64,000 nucleotides of DNA. Origin: Ascaphus truei (lineage: Eukaryota; Chordata; Amphibia; Anura; Ascaphidae). Below are positions 33,715-44,270 of this stretch, one piece after another. The stretch is taken from NCBI GenBank assembly GCA_036426205.1, contig CM071571.1, positions 114,251,306 to 114,315,305 on the forward strand, written 5' to 3'. The position numbers and the translations under genes are program-made. The number at the start of each line of letters is the position of its first letter. Position 1 is the first letter of the stretch. The notes beneath the pieces are model-generated. The model saw nothing but the letters and a program-made list of their open reading frames with translations, was not told where the DNA came from and did not search any database.

Positions 33715-34074
33715 CACTACCGACACACTTAATCCGAGCAGGGCTAGTTCCGAAAGCCGGGGGCTGCCCCGGCTTGCTAGCCCCACTCCCTCGGCGTGCC
33801 GCGCGTCACCGATGCGCGGTCACGCGTCATCGGTTGCCAGCGCCCCCTGCACGCGCGTCCAGGGCTCCCCGAGGGAGCCCTGGTGTCCCGCTATGTGGGG
33901 GACGGCGGCAGGGGGTTCCGGGGGACCCGGCGGACCCGGCAGCGGGAGGGAGAGCGCCCCGATCGGAGGGCGCTCTTCCGCTGCTTCGGCGCGCGCCCGG
34001 CACCCTCCGGCGCACGCCAGGTTACTGCTGCGGCCGAGAACGGGCAAATGCTCGAATAAACTCGGCCGCAGCAG
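33715..34074. mobile_element. 360-bp CpG-rich MITE with TA target duplication
   Basis: The left end CACTACCGACACACTTAATC is a variant of the end of the MITE at 61835-62231 (CACTGGCGACACACTTTATT). The right end is an imperfect inverted copy. TA at 33713-33714 and 34075-34076 flanks it. The interior is very rich in G, C and CpG and gives long open frames on both strands; these are compositional. TA duplication suggests Tc1/mariner-type mobilisation. Confidence 0.7.
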
Positions 34075-34456
34075 TATAGTAATCGCTTAATTGGGAGTGA
34101 ACACATTTTTCCATGACTTTGGATAGTATTGGGAGAAGGGAGATTGGCCTGTAGTTTGAGACAGTGTTTTTGTCACCACTTTTGAAGATTGGGACATCTC
34201 TGGCAGTTTTTCAGGTCTTAGGGATATGGCCTACAGACAAGATACAGTTGACTATGGAAGCAATTGGTTTGGCAATGGCTGGGGCACCAAGTCTTAGGAA
34301 CTTAGATGTCAGTAAGTCCGATCTACATTGCCCGCATAGTTTTAATTTGAGGATCGCTTGTATAGTATTATCTCCTCTTCGGATACTGTGCCAAATTGAA
34401 AATTGTGGACAGTGTTGGGAGGGCTTGGGGCTATATGGGTACTCCGAGGATGAGAT

Positions 34457-35423
34457 TCATGTTTGTGGTTTGGGTTGCGTGCCGCTAAGTAAGTAAGTAG
34501 CACACCCCACAAAGTAGTCATTGAATGCATTTGCAATGTCAGTGGGGTTTGTCAAACGAATATCCACCTTAGTGATATTATATATTTGTTGATTGTTAGA
34601 AGGCTGGAATATGTTGTTGATAACTTTCCAGAATTTAGCTGGGTTTGATGTATTCTGGAGGAGATTGTCAGAGTAATATTGTGCTTTTGCATGGCTTGTT
34701 TGCTTTGTGCACATGTTCCGCAGGTATCTGTAGTGATTTAGATCCTTGGAAGTGCCAGTTAATTTGTAGCTTATCCAGAAGGCATCCCTGAACTGGTGAG
34801 TGCTACAAGGTCAGTTGTAACCCATGGAAGGTGGGCCCCTCGTAGCCTTATTCTGCGAAGTGGAGCATGGGAATCACAGAGTTTTAAGAACTCAGATTGG
34901 AAATAGTCGAGCGCAGAATCAGGGTCAGGAATTAAATCGATTCTTTGCCAAGGGCAGTTGGTAAGGTCAGCCAGAAACTGTTGTGGGTTTAAGTTTCTAA
35001 ATATTCTAGTGAGGAGAACTTTAGGGCTTGATTAGGGTGGTTTAATTTTCCTTACACAGTACACTATTGTATGGTCACTGAAAATGTCAGGAATAATGCC
35101 AGAGGATTGGATTCTGCTGGGACTAGAGGAGAGAATCCAGTCTAGCAAGGAATGGTTGTGCCATTTCAGATTTGGCCGTGTGGGTTGGGAAATAAGTTGT
35201 GATAGGTTAAGCGACTTGATTTGTATCTGGATTTTGTGGTTTTTAGGGTCGAGCCAATTGAAGTTGAAGTCTCCAAGAACTAGCAGCTCACTCTTCTCAT
35301 TCAGAGAGGAAATGGAGCCAAGAAACTGGGTGATATCAGTCAGGGACTGTAGAGGGGCTTTAGGGGGGCAGTAGATGACAGCTAGTAAAATGGGCTTAGA
35401 AAACGGGAGGCAGATTTTGCCAA
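34457..35423 (-). pseudogene. L2 endonuclease end and linker, decayed
   Basis: The frame 34714-34457 has ILRNNIFQPSN-like linker sequence (AQYYSDNLLQNTSNPAKFWK) typical between endonuclease and RT in L2. The second half of the APE domain (35,420-34,800) is readable only in pieces because of stops and shifts. Confidence 0.65.
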
Positions 35424-36107
35424 CTAGGATTCAAAAAAGGGTGGGCTTGGGGGGCAATTTATCAGTGTAAATTGTAAGGTGTCTGCAATATAAAATAACA
35501 CCCCTCCTCCTCTCTTTGCCCTATCTCTCCTAGAAATGGAGTATCCCTGAATGGCAATATTTGCATCGGGGGTTTTAGGGGTTAGCCATGTTTCTGTAAG
35601 AACGATGGCTTTGGGTTTATGCATAAGGCACCATGCTCTTAGTTCATCCAGTTTGGGCAGCACGCTCCGGATATTTATGTGGGCGACAGATATACCTTTT
35701 TGAAATTTAAAGGTGGCATTCTCAGGGGTATGGGACTGAGCTGAACTGAGAGGTCCTGGGTTAGGTTCAATATCACCTGCTAAAGAGATTAAACGTACGA
35801 GTAGAAATTTGAGTAGATGTTTGCAAGTTGTAACTTTGTGGTGTTTGCCAGTAGAGTGAGCGGTGGTTGGTGTGCTGGTTTTCAGAGTTCTCCACCAACA
35901 TTCAGTAGATAGTGCAAGGCTTTTGAGTAGTCCAGGGTGTATGGTGATGTTGGGTGTGGGCCAGGAGGGAGGAGTTTGAAGTGGATAGAATGAGTAACAT
36001 TTCCATGAGGTCACAATAAAGAACAAAGTTGAGATACACACCAGGTTCATTATGCCAGATGTAGGTAATGCATGGAGCTGTTGTGAGCCAAGTGTGTGTG
36101 CAGACAA
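35424..36107 (-). pseudogene. L2 ORF2 N-terminus: 2A-like motif followed by APE endonuclease
   Basis: 227 codons. Residues 101-119 read FLLVRLISLAGDIEPNPGP, a 2A-like translational recoding motif (D-x-E-x-N-P-G-P) preceded by a Leu-rich stretch, at plus coordinates 35751-35777 for GDIEPNPGP. Such motifs are known at the N-termini of some APE-type LINEs. The APE domain then starts: VAHINIRSVLPKLDELRAWC (Asn of motif I), IVLTETWLTP (catalytic Glu) and RRDRAKRGGGVLFYI. The start at 36107 is the first ATG after a stop; the ATG at 36135 is in another frame. Upstream of the motif, LVCISTLFFIVTSW could be a hydrophobic segment. Confidence 0.8.
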
Positions 36108-36135
36108 ACAGCAGGGTGTGCCTTTTCCTTGTCAA

Positions 36136-36979
36136 ATGTTTTGCTGCATTGCAATGCTATGGTTGGCAGTTGGCTGTGTGGGTGAGGGTTGGGGATGGGG
36201 GTAGTTCTGTGCTGTCAAAGTTGGGAGAGGCTGAAGTGAAGTAAGTTGTAAAGGGGTGGGGGATTAAATGGTGCAGGCTAACAAGCATGGAATCAGAGTA
36301 GTTCACCATTTGTTGTCATGTGTAGAAGAGTTGGCAGTATGTCCAATCCCCAGTCAACCTCTAGTCAAACTACAGTCTAACTATATATTCTCACTTAAAA
36401 GGCTCACTTTAAATACCTCTCTAAAATGCCAATGCAGGTCCTGCAAATGCAGGGGGGTATTAGTTTTATACATCTAAAGCCGTCACATGACCCTCCCCCT
36501 TCCTCCTCCCCAATAAATCAGCTTGTTCCAGTTGGTCAATTAGCAGCACACAGTTAAGAGAAAAAGAAACACCTTTTGATATTCAAATATACCACAAGAT
36601 CAATAATAAAGGTCGGGTGGGGTAATTCTTTTAAAACAGGACTTGCACATCAGAAACATACCACAAGATCAATAATAAAGGATAACATCTCTCCTCTGAT
36701 TGCAAGTGCGTTCTCCCTAGCTAACCCCCCACAAATACAAATAAGAATAGTTGCATTTCCCCACACAGGAATGCTAAGAAGAACACCCAATCTGCAAAAC
36801 GGAGGAGATGCAGGAGTTCAATTTAGTAGTCTTTCCAGCTGTGTATATATAAATCCCCTACAGGGATAGACACTTGTGCTCAAAAGAAAGTACAATGATA
36901 AGTTAACATTGCTAGAACTAATGCCCTGAATAGCAGAGGCTGTCTGTTCTAATCCTGTTGTGTCTGACAACAGTACAGT
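36136..36979. other. No gene recognised
   Basis: Probably the L2 5' region to about 36,250, then AT-rich sequence. The phrase accacaagatcaataataaa occurs at 36,591 and again at 36,660, a short direct repeat. No coding signature. Confidence 0.45.
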
Positions 36980-38200
36980 ACATCATTCCAGTCACTAGGT
37001 GCCTTAGGCTTGCCTACTCCTATTTCATACTGCAGTTGCAAGCCTTTTCTTCACATAGCTCAACACATTTTCTGATTTCATCCTCCCATCTTACTTTTGG
37101 TCATCATCTTGGTCTTTTAATTTCTCTTGGATTCTAGTCGAGGATTATCTTTGTCCAACGATGGTCATTTCTACTTGCACTAAGTCCAGCTCACTGCCAT
37201 TTTAATTTATTCACACTTTTGATAATGTAACATGGTTTCAAACCTATTTATTTATTTTACTGTCTCTTCAGGTAATACCCAGTATTCATCTCTCCATACT
37301 TGTATGATTTGTTTGTTTTGTTTGACGCTTCTGAATTACTCTTGCATTTAGAGTCCAAGTTTCACATCTATACAGTGGGCATGGACAAAATATACTGGTC
37401 TAAAACTCTCCTCTTGAGGCATAGTGGAAGGTTCCCTTGAAATATCATTTTTTTTCTTCCAAATGTGCTCCATGCCATCTTCATTCTTCTGTTCATTTCA
37501 CTTAAAAGGTTCCCATCCATTGTTACTTGCCGATAAAGGTAGACATCATTTTCAACCTATTTTATATATTAATTTATTTCAATATTTGCAGAGTTGACAT
37601 TTATTGAACATCACTTTGGTATTTTTGAGATTTATATTTAGGCCCACTTTCTTACTTGCTTTCGTGAGTTCTCCAATTTGTTGCTGTACAGTAGGTATTC
37701 TGCATTTGTGGCAAAATAACAATGTCATCTGCAAATTGTAAGTGAATCAAATATTCACTTTTGATTTAAATTCTTTGTTTCTCTCCCAATTTAATGTACT
37801 AAACAATTGTTTACGTGTTGTTGTGAAAGGCTTTGGTGACATGGTGCCTTCCTGCCAAAGTCCATTGCTGATCTTTATTTTGCTCGTATCTTCATGCAAT
37901 CTAATGGTTAATGTGGTATTCTTGTGAAGGTTCTTCATAATATCAATATACACTTCTTGTAGACAGAATCAAATGCTTTTTCATAATCTACAGTACAAAT
38001 TCTAAGGTACTGTAAGTTGTAGAATGTATTAATTAATTCGGAAAATCACTTCTTGTAGGACTTGGATGTGGTCCATTATGGATTTTATTGCCTTTGCCCC
38101 GGCTTCTGGAAGGACGCATGATACAGCATTGGTGGTTTCTTCTTGCTCTTCCTATGCTGGATTATGTCCTGTATCATCTGTGTTCTTGTACAATGTAATG
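36980..38200 (-). pseudogene. RTE-type LINE reverse transcriptase fragment
   Basis: The minus-strand frame 37953-37747 reads YIDIMKNLHKNTTLTIRLHE, then SNGLWQEGTMSPKPFTTTRK (the GVRQGDTISPKLF motif of RTE/BovB) and LFSTLNWERN. A FADDIV-type box follows in another frame at about 37,710-37,730 (tgcaaattgtaagtg and aatgtcatctgc, reversed). Further on, EMNRRMKMAWSTFG-like sequence fits the RTE C-terminal region. Many stops: a dead fragment. Confidence 0.75.
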
Positions 38201-38737
38201 TAGAAGTCCTCAATTCTCTTTATGATAAGGGCACTGCAAGAGGGAGATGCAGACGTACACACCAGAAGACCGTTTTAAACAATGCCAAGCATACACAAAC
38301 AAAATAAACAATCAGCCAAAAATCTTTGTAAGGGCTAGCTCACATCTCCCATCCCTCTCTCAAGACTAGGAGGAAAAGCCCGGTACCAGACTATCACCCC
38401 CTAAAAGTTTTAAGAGGTACTTCAATGTAGTTGGCCTTTCATGACAGTCTCTGGGTCTGGGTCTGGATAGTTGTCTGCTTGAGCGTCAAGCCTCTGGCAG
38501 GTTCCTGCATCCTCTGTTCCAAGGAATTGAGGTCTGGTCCCCTCATGTCTTGCTGTCAGCACACAGCTCTTCTGGGTGCTCAAGACTTCCTCTTCTTATG
38601 TCAGCCCAGTTGTAACTGTGCTAAGGCGTCCCCCTGGTCTGTCCCCAGCAGAGTTTTTTTTATACTCCTCTGATTACCCAGGTTGAGCTGGTTAATTGAT
38701 TAGCTGCAATCAACCAGCTTTCTGCTGGATTTACATC
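38201..38737. repeat. Dispersed repeat related to 5340-5690
   Basis: The end (ctgattacccagg, gagctggttaattgattagc, aaccagctttctgctgg) resembles the repeat ending near 5,670. It abuts the first forkhead-derived piece and may have replaced the upstream part of that copy. Confidence 0.5.
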
Positions 38738-38971
38738 TTATCATACTCCTCATCTCGCAATGGCACACCATCTGAAAATCATCATGAACAGCAGTCCCAA
38801 CCTGATTATACCTTGACAGGTCCACCTGGTAACCAGGTCAAACCTTACTACTATCTAAAGCAGTCGAACCTTGATTTTACCTCTAAAACTCAGTATTGCT
38901 ACCTATCCGAATATCATCCTGCCGAATATCGTTCGCATCAGCAAGGTTGGCAAGGTTGGAAAGAATTCTAA
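38738..38971 (+). pseudogene. Forkhead-gene C-terminal tail, copy 1 (5'-truncated)
   Basis: This piece aligns with the part directly following the forkhead domain in copy 2 (39987-40216), about 93% identical by eye. In copy 1 the frame is open to a stop at 38969-38971. It includes RNGTPSENHHEQQSQPDYTL, then a Tyr/Gln-rich end QYCYLSEYHPAEYRSHQQGW. No forkhead domain precedes it; the dispersed repeat ending near 38,737 lies there instead. The tail is not a domain I know; its identity rests on the linkage in copy 2. A splice-donor-like gaag/gtaaat lies just past the stop. Confidence 0.65.
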
Positions 38972-39028
38972 CGAAGGTAAATATAATATAAAATATGTTA
39001 GTAATCTTTGTTCTGATCATTGATTGAC
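38740..39028 (+). repeat. Direct repeat, copy 1 (matches 39987-40271)
   Basis: About 285 bp, mostly identical to 39987-40271, offset by 1,247 bp. It covers the forkhead tail and about 55 bp beyond its stop (to gatcattgattga). This defines a tandem duplication whose unit contained at least the gene's 3' end. Confidence 0.85.
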
Positions 39029-39680
39029 ATCTTGGGATTGCTTCATTTATTGTCATCTCCTCTGTCCTCAGATATTTTCTTATCCCATTTTTTGGTAGTG
39101 ATTCTTCCAGTTTCTATGCACTTTCAACTACTGTATAATATCAGAAGTTCTTCACAATTGTTTGTTAAAGTGTCCACATGCGTTTTGAGAAAGCTCAAGT
39201 GATTTTTCATCTGAACAGATATAGCCTTTCTGCATCTTCAGTTTTCCTTAACTAAAGTCTGGACAACAGTTGTTTTGTTTTGGAGGTTTAATCAATATAC
39301 ATCACGTTTAGTTGTAGAAATTGTAGACAGCTCTTTGTGTTGTTATTCACACCCGAATTAAACAGCGATATGCTAGACAGATTTCAGATTTGTTTGTTTG
39401 TAATTCAGCACCTGTCCGCCAGATGGCAAAGTGAATGTAGTTAGTCTATATAGAGTGCTGTAAGTCTCAAGCAAGTGCCAGACTGATCCAGAAATATACT
39501 GAAATTCATTACAATTCCTCATTGTTTTATGGCCTTGACCATTCAAGACGTTATCAAAATGTGGTTGTTTTAATATTATGTTGCACAACGTAAATGTTAA
39601 ATATTTTCTAATAATACTTTGTGTTCACTCACTCCTGACTGTTTCAAGAGCTGTGACAGAGTGCAATGTCAGTTGCTTTG
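39029..39680. other. Spacer between the two forkhead-derived copies
   Basis: AT-rich, no coding signature recognised. Could hold remains of an intron or 5' flank of copy 2. Confidence 0.4.
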
Positions 39681-40216
39681 GAGAAACCAGGGTGTAGCAT
39701 ATGTTTTTCTCATTTATTCAGCAAGTAATGATGCAGCAGATAAGAAAGCCACGCTATCAGAAATGTATGGCTATCTCATTGCCAATTATGAATACTTCAG
39801 CGATTTAGCTGACTCAGTAAGTGGAAGAAGTCTGTACGCTATACTTTGTCAATTAATGATTGCTTCATTCGCATCCCCCCCAATCCGGGGGTCAGAGGAG
39901 GTTTTTGGCTATTGGCCCCATCCTTTGCGAATATGTTTGATCATGGCAACTTCAGAAGGAGAAGAAACGGGACCAACAGATTGAATCATACTTCCAAATC
40001 TCGCCATGGCACACCATCTGAAAATCATTGTTAACAGCAGTCCCAACCTGATTATACCTTGACAGGTCCATCTGGTAACCAGGTCAAACCTCACTACTAT
40101 CTAAACCAGTCGAACCTTGATTTAACTCTAACACTCAGTATTGCTACCAATTCGAATATCATCCTGCCGAATATCGTCCGCATCAGCAAGGTTGGCAAGG
40201 TTGGAAAGAATTCTAA
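39681..40216 (+). pseudogene. Forkhead (Fox) domain pseudogene, copy 2
   Basis: A decayed forkhead DNA-binding domain read across two or three frames. The start AAACCAGG fits the usual KPPYSY opening. The first frame then has NDAADKKATLSEMYGYLIAN (KKATLSEIY..I motif, helices 1-2). After a shift near 39,820 the second frame has WKKSVRYTLSINDCFIRIP, which matches the recognition-helix motif WQNSIRHNLSLNDCF with substitutions. It continues GGFWLLAPSFANMF, then DHGNFRRRRN, the wing 2 basic end. An in-frame TAA (40030-40032) and a 1-nt deletion in the tail precede the stop at 40214-40216. A Fox subfamily cannot be assigned by eye; the MFDxGNFRR end is FoxI/FoxL2-like. Confidence 0.82.
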
Positions 40217-40271
40217 CGAAGGTAAATATAATATAAAATATGTTAGTAATCTTTGTGCTGATCATTGATTG
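39987..40271 (+). repeat. Direct repeat, copy 2 (matches 38740-39028)
   Basis: Begins right after the forkhead basic end and carries the same tail and 3' flank as copy 1. A 1-nt deletion relative to copy 1 near 40,125 shifts the frame. Confidence 0.85.
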
Positions 40272-41135
40272 ATATGCTGAAGGTGAGTATGTTACAAAGG
40301 CCTCGCGTAATCCCCTTGCATTTAATTTAAATTCCTTAGGTAAGAGTGTGGGACTGCTGCAAGCAAAAAAAAAATCCCATGGCCCCCCAGTTTGCACACC
40401 CCTGGTGTATAGTACCTGTATACATTAAGCATTCTGTTGTCTTAACATTTATTTATTTATTTTCAGAATCGAAAGTGTGCAAAATCAACATCCCCAGCAC
40501 ACAGCCATCAGATGATGAGGTGACGAAAAAACAATATATTACTGTCCCTTTTATTACTTTTCTACGCTGTTGTACAATTTTTCTAAATATTCGAATTCAC
40601 GCTTGTTTATGCACAGTGCTTACTAGTCCACTGTATCTGATAGATACTGTGCAAGAATATTATCACGTTTAGTAAAAATGTACACAGAAATGTTTCCTGC
40701 TTTTTTCCCCTCACATACTGTAACTGTACTTTGAGTGGGTGTGTAAAAACATATACTGCAGTCTGTGTGTACTGTACACATACAGTATAACTATGTTTGT
40801 TTATTGCATTGTCTGTGCTCCACCTTTGATGTTACAGTTAAAGGATCAAGCTGTGCATTAACTTCTCAGTGGCTCTTTCCGGGATGCCTAGCCTCTGCAG
40901 AATCTGCATAATGTATACACTATTAAATGACATTCCCAAACCCCAACCCCCATTACCATCCAGCCAAACTCACTCCCCCATACCTGAGAGAACAGAATGT
41001 ATGGTTTGGAAAACAACACACTTCACACGCTCGCATGCACACTATTAACTACCATCCCGCATCCGACCCCCATCTCCATGACAGGATTAGCCACCGAAAC
41101 AAGATAACAAATCAATAGCCAAGTGAACCAAATTA
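40272..41135. other. No gene recognised
   Basis: AT-rich sequence with scattered short open frames. A TATTTA tract lies near 40,448-40,461. Nothing coding is supported. Confidence 0.5.
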
Positions 41136-41219
41136 TGAGAGAATTTTACATGGGTTTTATTTCTCACAACAGTACTACAGTACTGTTGTGAGAAATAAAA
41201 CCCATGTAAAATTCTCTCA
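41136..41219. repeat. 84-bp near-perfect palindrome
   Basis: Arms of 41 bp (41136-41176 and 41179-41219) are exact reverse complements with a 2-nt centre. The transcript would fold into a long perfect hairpin. No transposon ends or coding sequence are evident around it. Confidence 0.9.
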
Positions 41220-41785
41220 GAATAACACCTGGTGGTCTCAGAGATTCTATACACCCCTCCCATCTTCCCCATAGTACATACACACCACCTTTCTCCTTTC
41301 GCTCCGTCCCTTTCCCGCCATCCCCTTTCCCCCCCTTCACCCTTCCCTCCCTTCCTTCCCTGCACATTCACACTTTCGTGTTTATCAGACCAGACCGCGT
41401 TTATTTTAGTAGACAAGATCCCGTTAGCCAGTTAGCTTTCCTTGAACATCGCTACCTACACATGTATCAGTGATTGTTGACGGGTTGCCATGGCAATGGT
41501 GAGACACCGTCATGGCGCATGCGCAATAGAAGCATGTAGCCGGCAGCTAGTGTATGCACGGTGCGTTGCTATGGACTCTGCAGCTCCAGCTACCTGGGAT
41601 TGAGAGATATACGTGGCACTTTAATGGATGTATGTTTTACAAGATGGAGGTTCATTATGTAAGGTAATGAATAGGTGATGTCATCTTTGTTGGTCTGGAT
41701 TTTCAGGTACATGTGCTGATTGGTTAATTGGCTGACATTTAGGATGTATATGTGGTATGTGTTTCTTGTCAATCTCCCTTTGAAC
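41220..41785. other. No gene recognised
   Basis: C/T-rich tract at 41,290-41,370, then a segment with gccatggcaatgg and gcgcatgcgcaatag motifs (41,487-41,530). Nothing coding. Confidence 0.45.
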
Positions 41786-41828
41786 CCCCCTGAGGAAAGT
41801 CCTGTTTTGGAAGACCGAAATTTCGTGA
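41786..41828 (+). ncRNA. Decayed hammerhead-like motif
   Basis: CUGAGGA (41790-41796), a helix II candidate GUC/GAC, GAAA (41817-41820), but the helix III/cleavage segment reads uuucgug instead of cgcgua, so the cleavage-site residue would be G. Same family plan as 60990-61033, but inactive as read. The surrounding repeat is unidentified. Confidence 0.4.
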
Positions 41829-41919
41829 TGAATTATATTTTTCGTTAATACATTTATTTTTCGTTGATCTATTACTGAGTGCTTTCTCCTGATTTCCTGA
41901 CTGCAGAATGGTATCATAT

Positions 41920-41944
41920 CGTTTTTATATATATATATATATAT

Positions 41945-41986
<42 letters not shown>
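41920..41986. repeat. AT dinucleotide microsatellite
   Basis: About 65 bp of (AT)n with one interruption. A TIR element is inserted in it; the AT repeat resumes at 44,494. Confidence 0.9.
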
Positions 41987-41989
<3 letters not shown>

Positions 41990-42235
41990 TTCGACAATTA
42001 ATGATAACCACACGCCCGTGGCGTGTGGATTTAGGCCGCTGGCGAGTTGATTTAGGCTGCTGCGGCTCTTTGAATTCCCCTGCTCGCGCCAAAATTTTCA
42101 TTTAAATAAATAAATAAATAAATCCTCTCCCTGATTGGTCTGACCGGGAGGAGGCGCGCGCGCAAAGTTGGTTGCTTGACTGCTGGATCCAGCGCATCCC
42201 CGTCCGTCCACGTTTCCCATCGGGCCTTGCCCGTG

Positions 42236-42482
42236 CGGATGTCCCGCGCAGGCCCCCACATAGCCCCGATGTCCCGCGCAGGCCCACACATAGCCCCGAT
42301 GTCCCCCGCAGGCCCCCAAATACCCCCGATGTCCCCCTACAGGCCCCCACACACCCACGATGTCCCGCACATGCCCGCGCAGGCCCCCACATAGCCCCAA
42401 TGTCCCCCGCATGCCCCCACACACCCACGATGTCCCCCACAGGCCCCCACATACCCCGCAGGCCCCCGCAGGCCCCAGATAT
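42236..42482. repeat. Minisatellite gatgtcccccgcaggccccc, ~30 bp unit
   Basis: Units of about 30 bp with gatgtcccgcgcaggccccc and cacatagcccc recur about eight times. Long open frames on both strands are repeat artefacts. Confidence 0.85.
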
Positions 42483-42524
42483 CAACATACCTCTGGTGAG
42501 TGGGACTCCCGGCTCCGTTTCTTG

Positions 42525-42570
<46 letters not shown>

Positions 42571-43080
42571 TGGTGTGTGTGTTGCTGTGCTGTGGGGAGT
42601 GTGTGTTGTGTGTGATGTGTTGTGATTGTGTTGTGCTGTGATGGGGTGTGTGTGTGTTTGAGGGGTGTGTGTGCGTGCGGGTTGTGTCGAGTCGTGAGAG
42701 GGTGTGTTGTTCGTGCAGACGAGGGTCTTGTTGCAGTAGGCAGAGTGGTTTGTGTAGTGATAGGCGGATGTGTGTGAGTGAGATGGTGTGTTGTGACAGA
42801 TGAGACCGTGTGTGTGATTGCAGAGCTGTTGTGTGAGTGAGAGGCGTGGGTGAGTCAGATGAGCGTAGGCGTGTGAGAGTGAGAGGGTGGTTGTGAGTGA
42901 GAGGGTGTGTGTGAGTGAGAGGGTGTGTGTGAGTGTGTGTGTGAAGAGAGTGTGTGTGAGAGTGAGTGTGTGTGCGAGTGAGTGTGTAAGAGTGAGTGTG
43001 TGTGAGAGTGAGTGTGAGAGAGTGAGTGTGTGGAGAGAGGGTGTGTGAGTGAGTGTGTGTGTCTGTGAGTGTGTGTGTCC
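42525..43080. repeat. Imperfect GT/GA-rich microsatellite
   Basis: A pure (GT)n block at 42,527-42,568 passes into gtgtgagtgagagg-type repeats to 43,080. The 238-codon minus-strand frame (His/Thr/Leu) is only the translation of this repeat. Confidence 0.9.
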
Positions 43081-43410
43081 CCTCTCCCTGTGTCACCCTC
43101 ATCCTCTCCTGTGCCCCTCCCTGTGTCACCTCTCCTTCTCCCTTGTCACCCTCTCCCTGGTCCCGCCTCCTCCCTGTGTCACCCTCTCCCTGTGTCACCC
43201 TCTCCCTGTGTCACCCTCTCCCTGTGTCACCCTCTCCCTGTGTCACCCTCACCCTCTCCCTGTGTCACCCTCTCCCTTTGTCACCCTCACCCTGTCACCC
43301 TCACCCTGTCACCCTCACCCTGTGTCACCCTCTCCCTCTCCCTGTGTCACCCTCTCCCTCCCCTGTGTCACCCTCTTCCTGTGTCACCCTCACCCTTTCC
43401 TTGCCGTCCT
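43081..43410. repeat. Minisatellite ctccctgtgtcaccct, ~16-18 bp unit
   Basis: The unit ctccctgtgtcaccct recurs more than a dozen times with small changes. Confidence 0.9.
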
Positions 43411-43910
43411 CTCCCTGTGTCGCACTCTCTCTGTCGCACTCTCTCTGTCGCACTCTCTCTGTCGCACTCTCTCTGTAGCACTCTCTCTGTAGCACCCTCT
43501 CTCATTCCCTGTATCTCTCTCATTCTCTGTGTGTCTCTCTCATTCTCTGTGTGTCTCTCTCATTCGCTGTGTGTCTCTCTCATTCTCTGTGTGTCTCTCT
43601 CTTTCTCTGTGTGTCTCTCTCGTTCTCTCTGTGTGTCTCTCTTTCTCTCTGTGTGTCTCTCTCTCTGTCTCCCCCCCTCTCTCTCTGTCTCTCTCTCTCT
43701 CTGTGTGCCTCTCCTCTCTCTCTCTCTGTGTCTCTCTCTCTCTGTGTGTCTCTCTCTCTCTGTGGTGTTGTGTTTGTGTGTGTGTGGTTGTGTGTGTTGT
43801 GTGGTGTTGGTGTGTGTGTTGTGTGTGTGTGGTGTGTGTGTGTGTGGTGGTGTGTGTGTGTGTGTGTGTGCCGCTCTGTGTTTGTGTGTGTGTGTGTGTC
43901 TCTCTCTCAC
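43411..43910. repeat. tctctctgtgtg and (GT)n microsatellite
   Basis: Blocks of cgcactctctctgt, then cattctctgtgtgtctctct, then (TG)n with interruptions. Confidence 0.9.
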
Positions 43911-44194
43911 ACTCTGGATCTCTTATTTCCCCTATATATCTTATATGCCCTATACTACACCGAAATAACCTACACTGCTTTATTCCAGATCTGATTCAAG
44001 CTTCACACGGAAGACATCGGAAACCCCCTAACCCAGAAGACAGGTAATGAACACCTCCCCTCAATGTATAACATTGCGGGAATGAGGACACCTGGACATT
44101 GAGGGACTGCGGATCAGGTAAGATCCCAGGCGGGATTGCTGCTTTAGATATTGTGATGTGGGGGCGTCCAGGCACTAGTTATGGGGTTCAGGAA

Positions 44195-44197
<3 letters not shown>

Positions 44198-44266
<69 letters not shown>

Positions 44267-44270
44267 ACAC
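44198..44270. repeat. CA microsatellite
   Basis: About 65 bp of pure (CA)n followed by cacaccacac variants. Confidence 0.95.

Larger units (their letters stand above)
32277..36135 (-). mobile_element. L2-type LINE, nearly full-length ORF2, interrupted by a MITE
   Basis: Minus-strand order: a 5' ORF start with a 2A-like motif and APE endonuclease (36107-35424), a linker (34714-34457), reverse transcriptase (upstream fingers at about 34,490-34,090, palm 33614-33030) and C-terminal region (32838-32440). It ends in a tttataaaatatattta-type 3' tail at 32,277. A 360-bp MITE interrupts the RT. Frameshifts and stops occur in the endonuclease/linker (35,420-34,720), but RT keeps YADD. About 3.5 kb of native sequence remains. 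Confidence 0.85.

Noticed and set aside
33663..34106. Six overlapping frames, up to 138 codons, in a CpG-rich block
   Set aside because: They lie within a MITE and are explained by its composition.
42098..42615. Overlapping frames of 108-147 codons on both strands
   Set aside because: Products of the 30-bp minisatellite gatgtcccccgcaggccccc.
43069..43968. 299-codon plus-strand frame, and the 238-codon frame at 42482-43198
   Set aside because: Pure translations of CT/GT-rich microsatellites.
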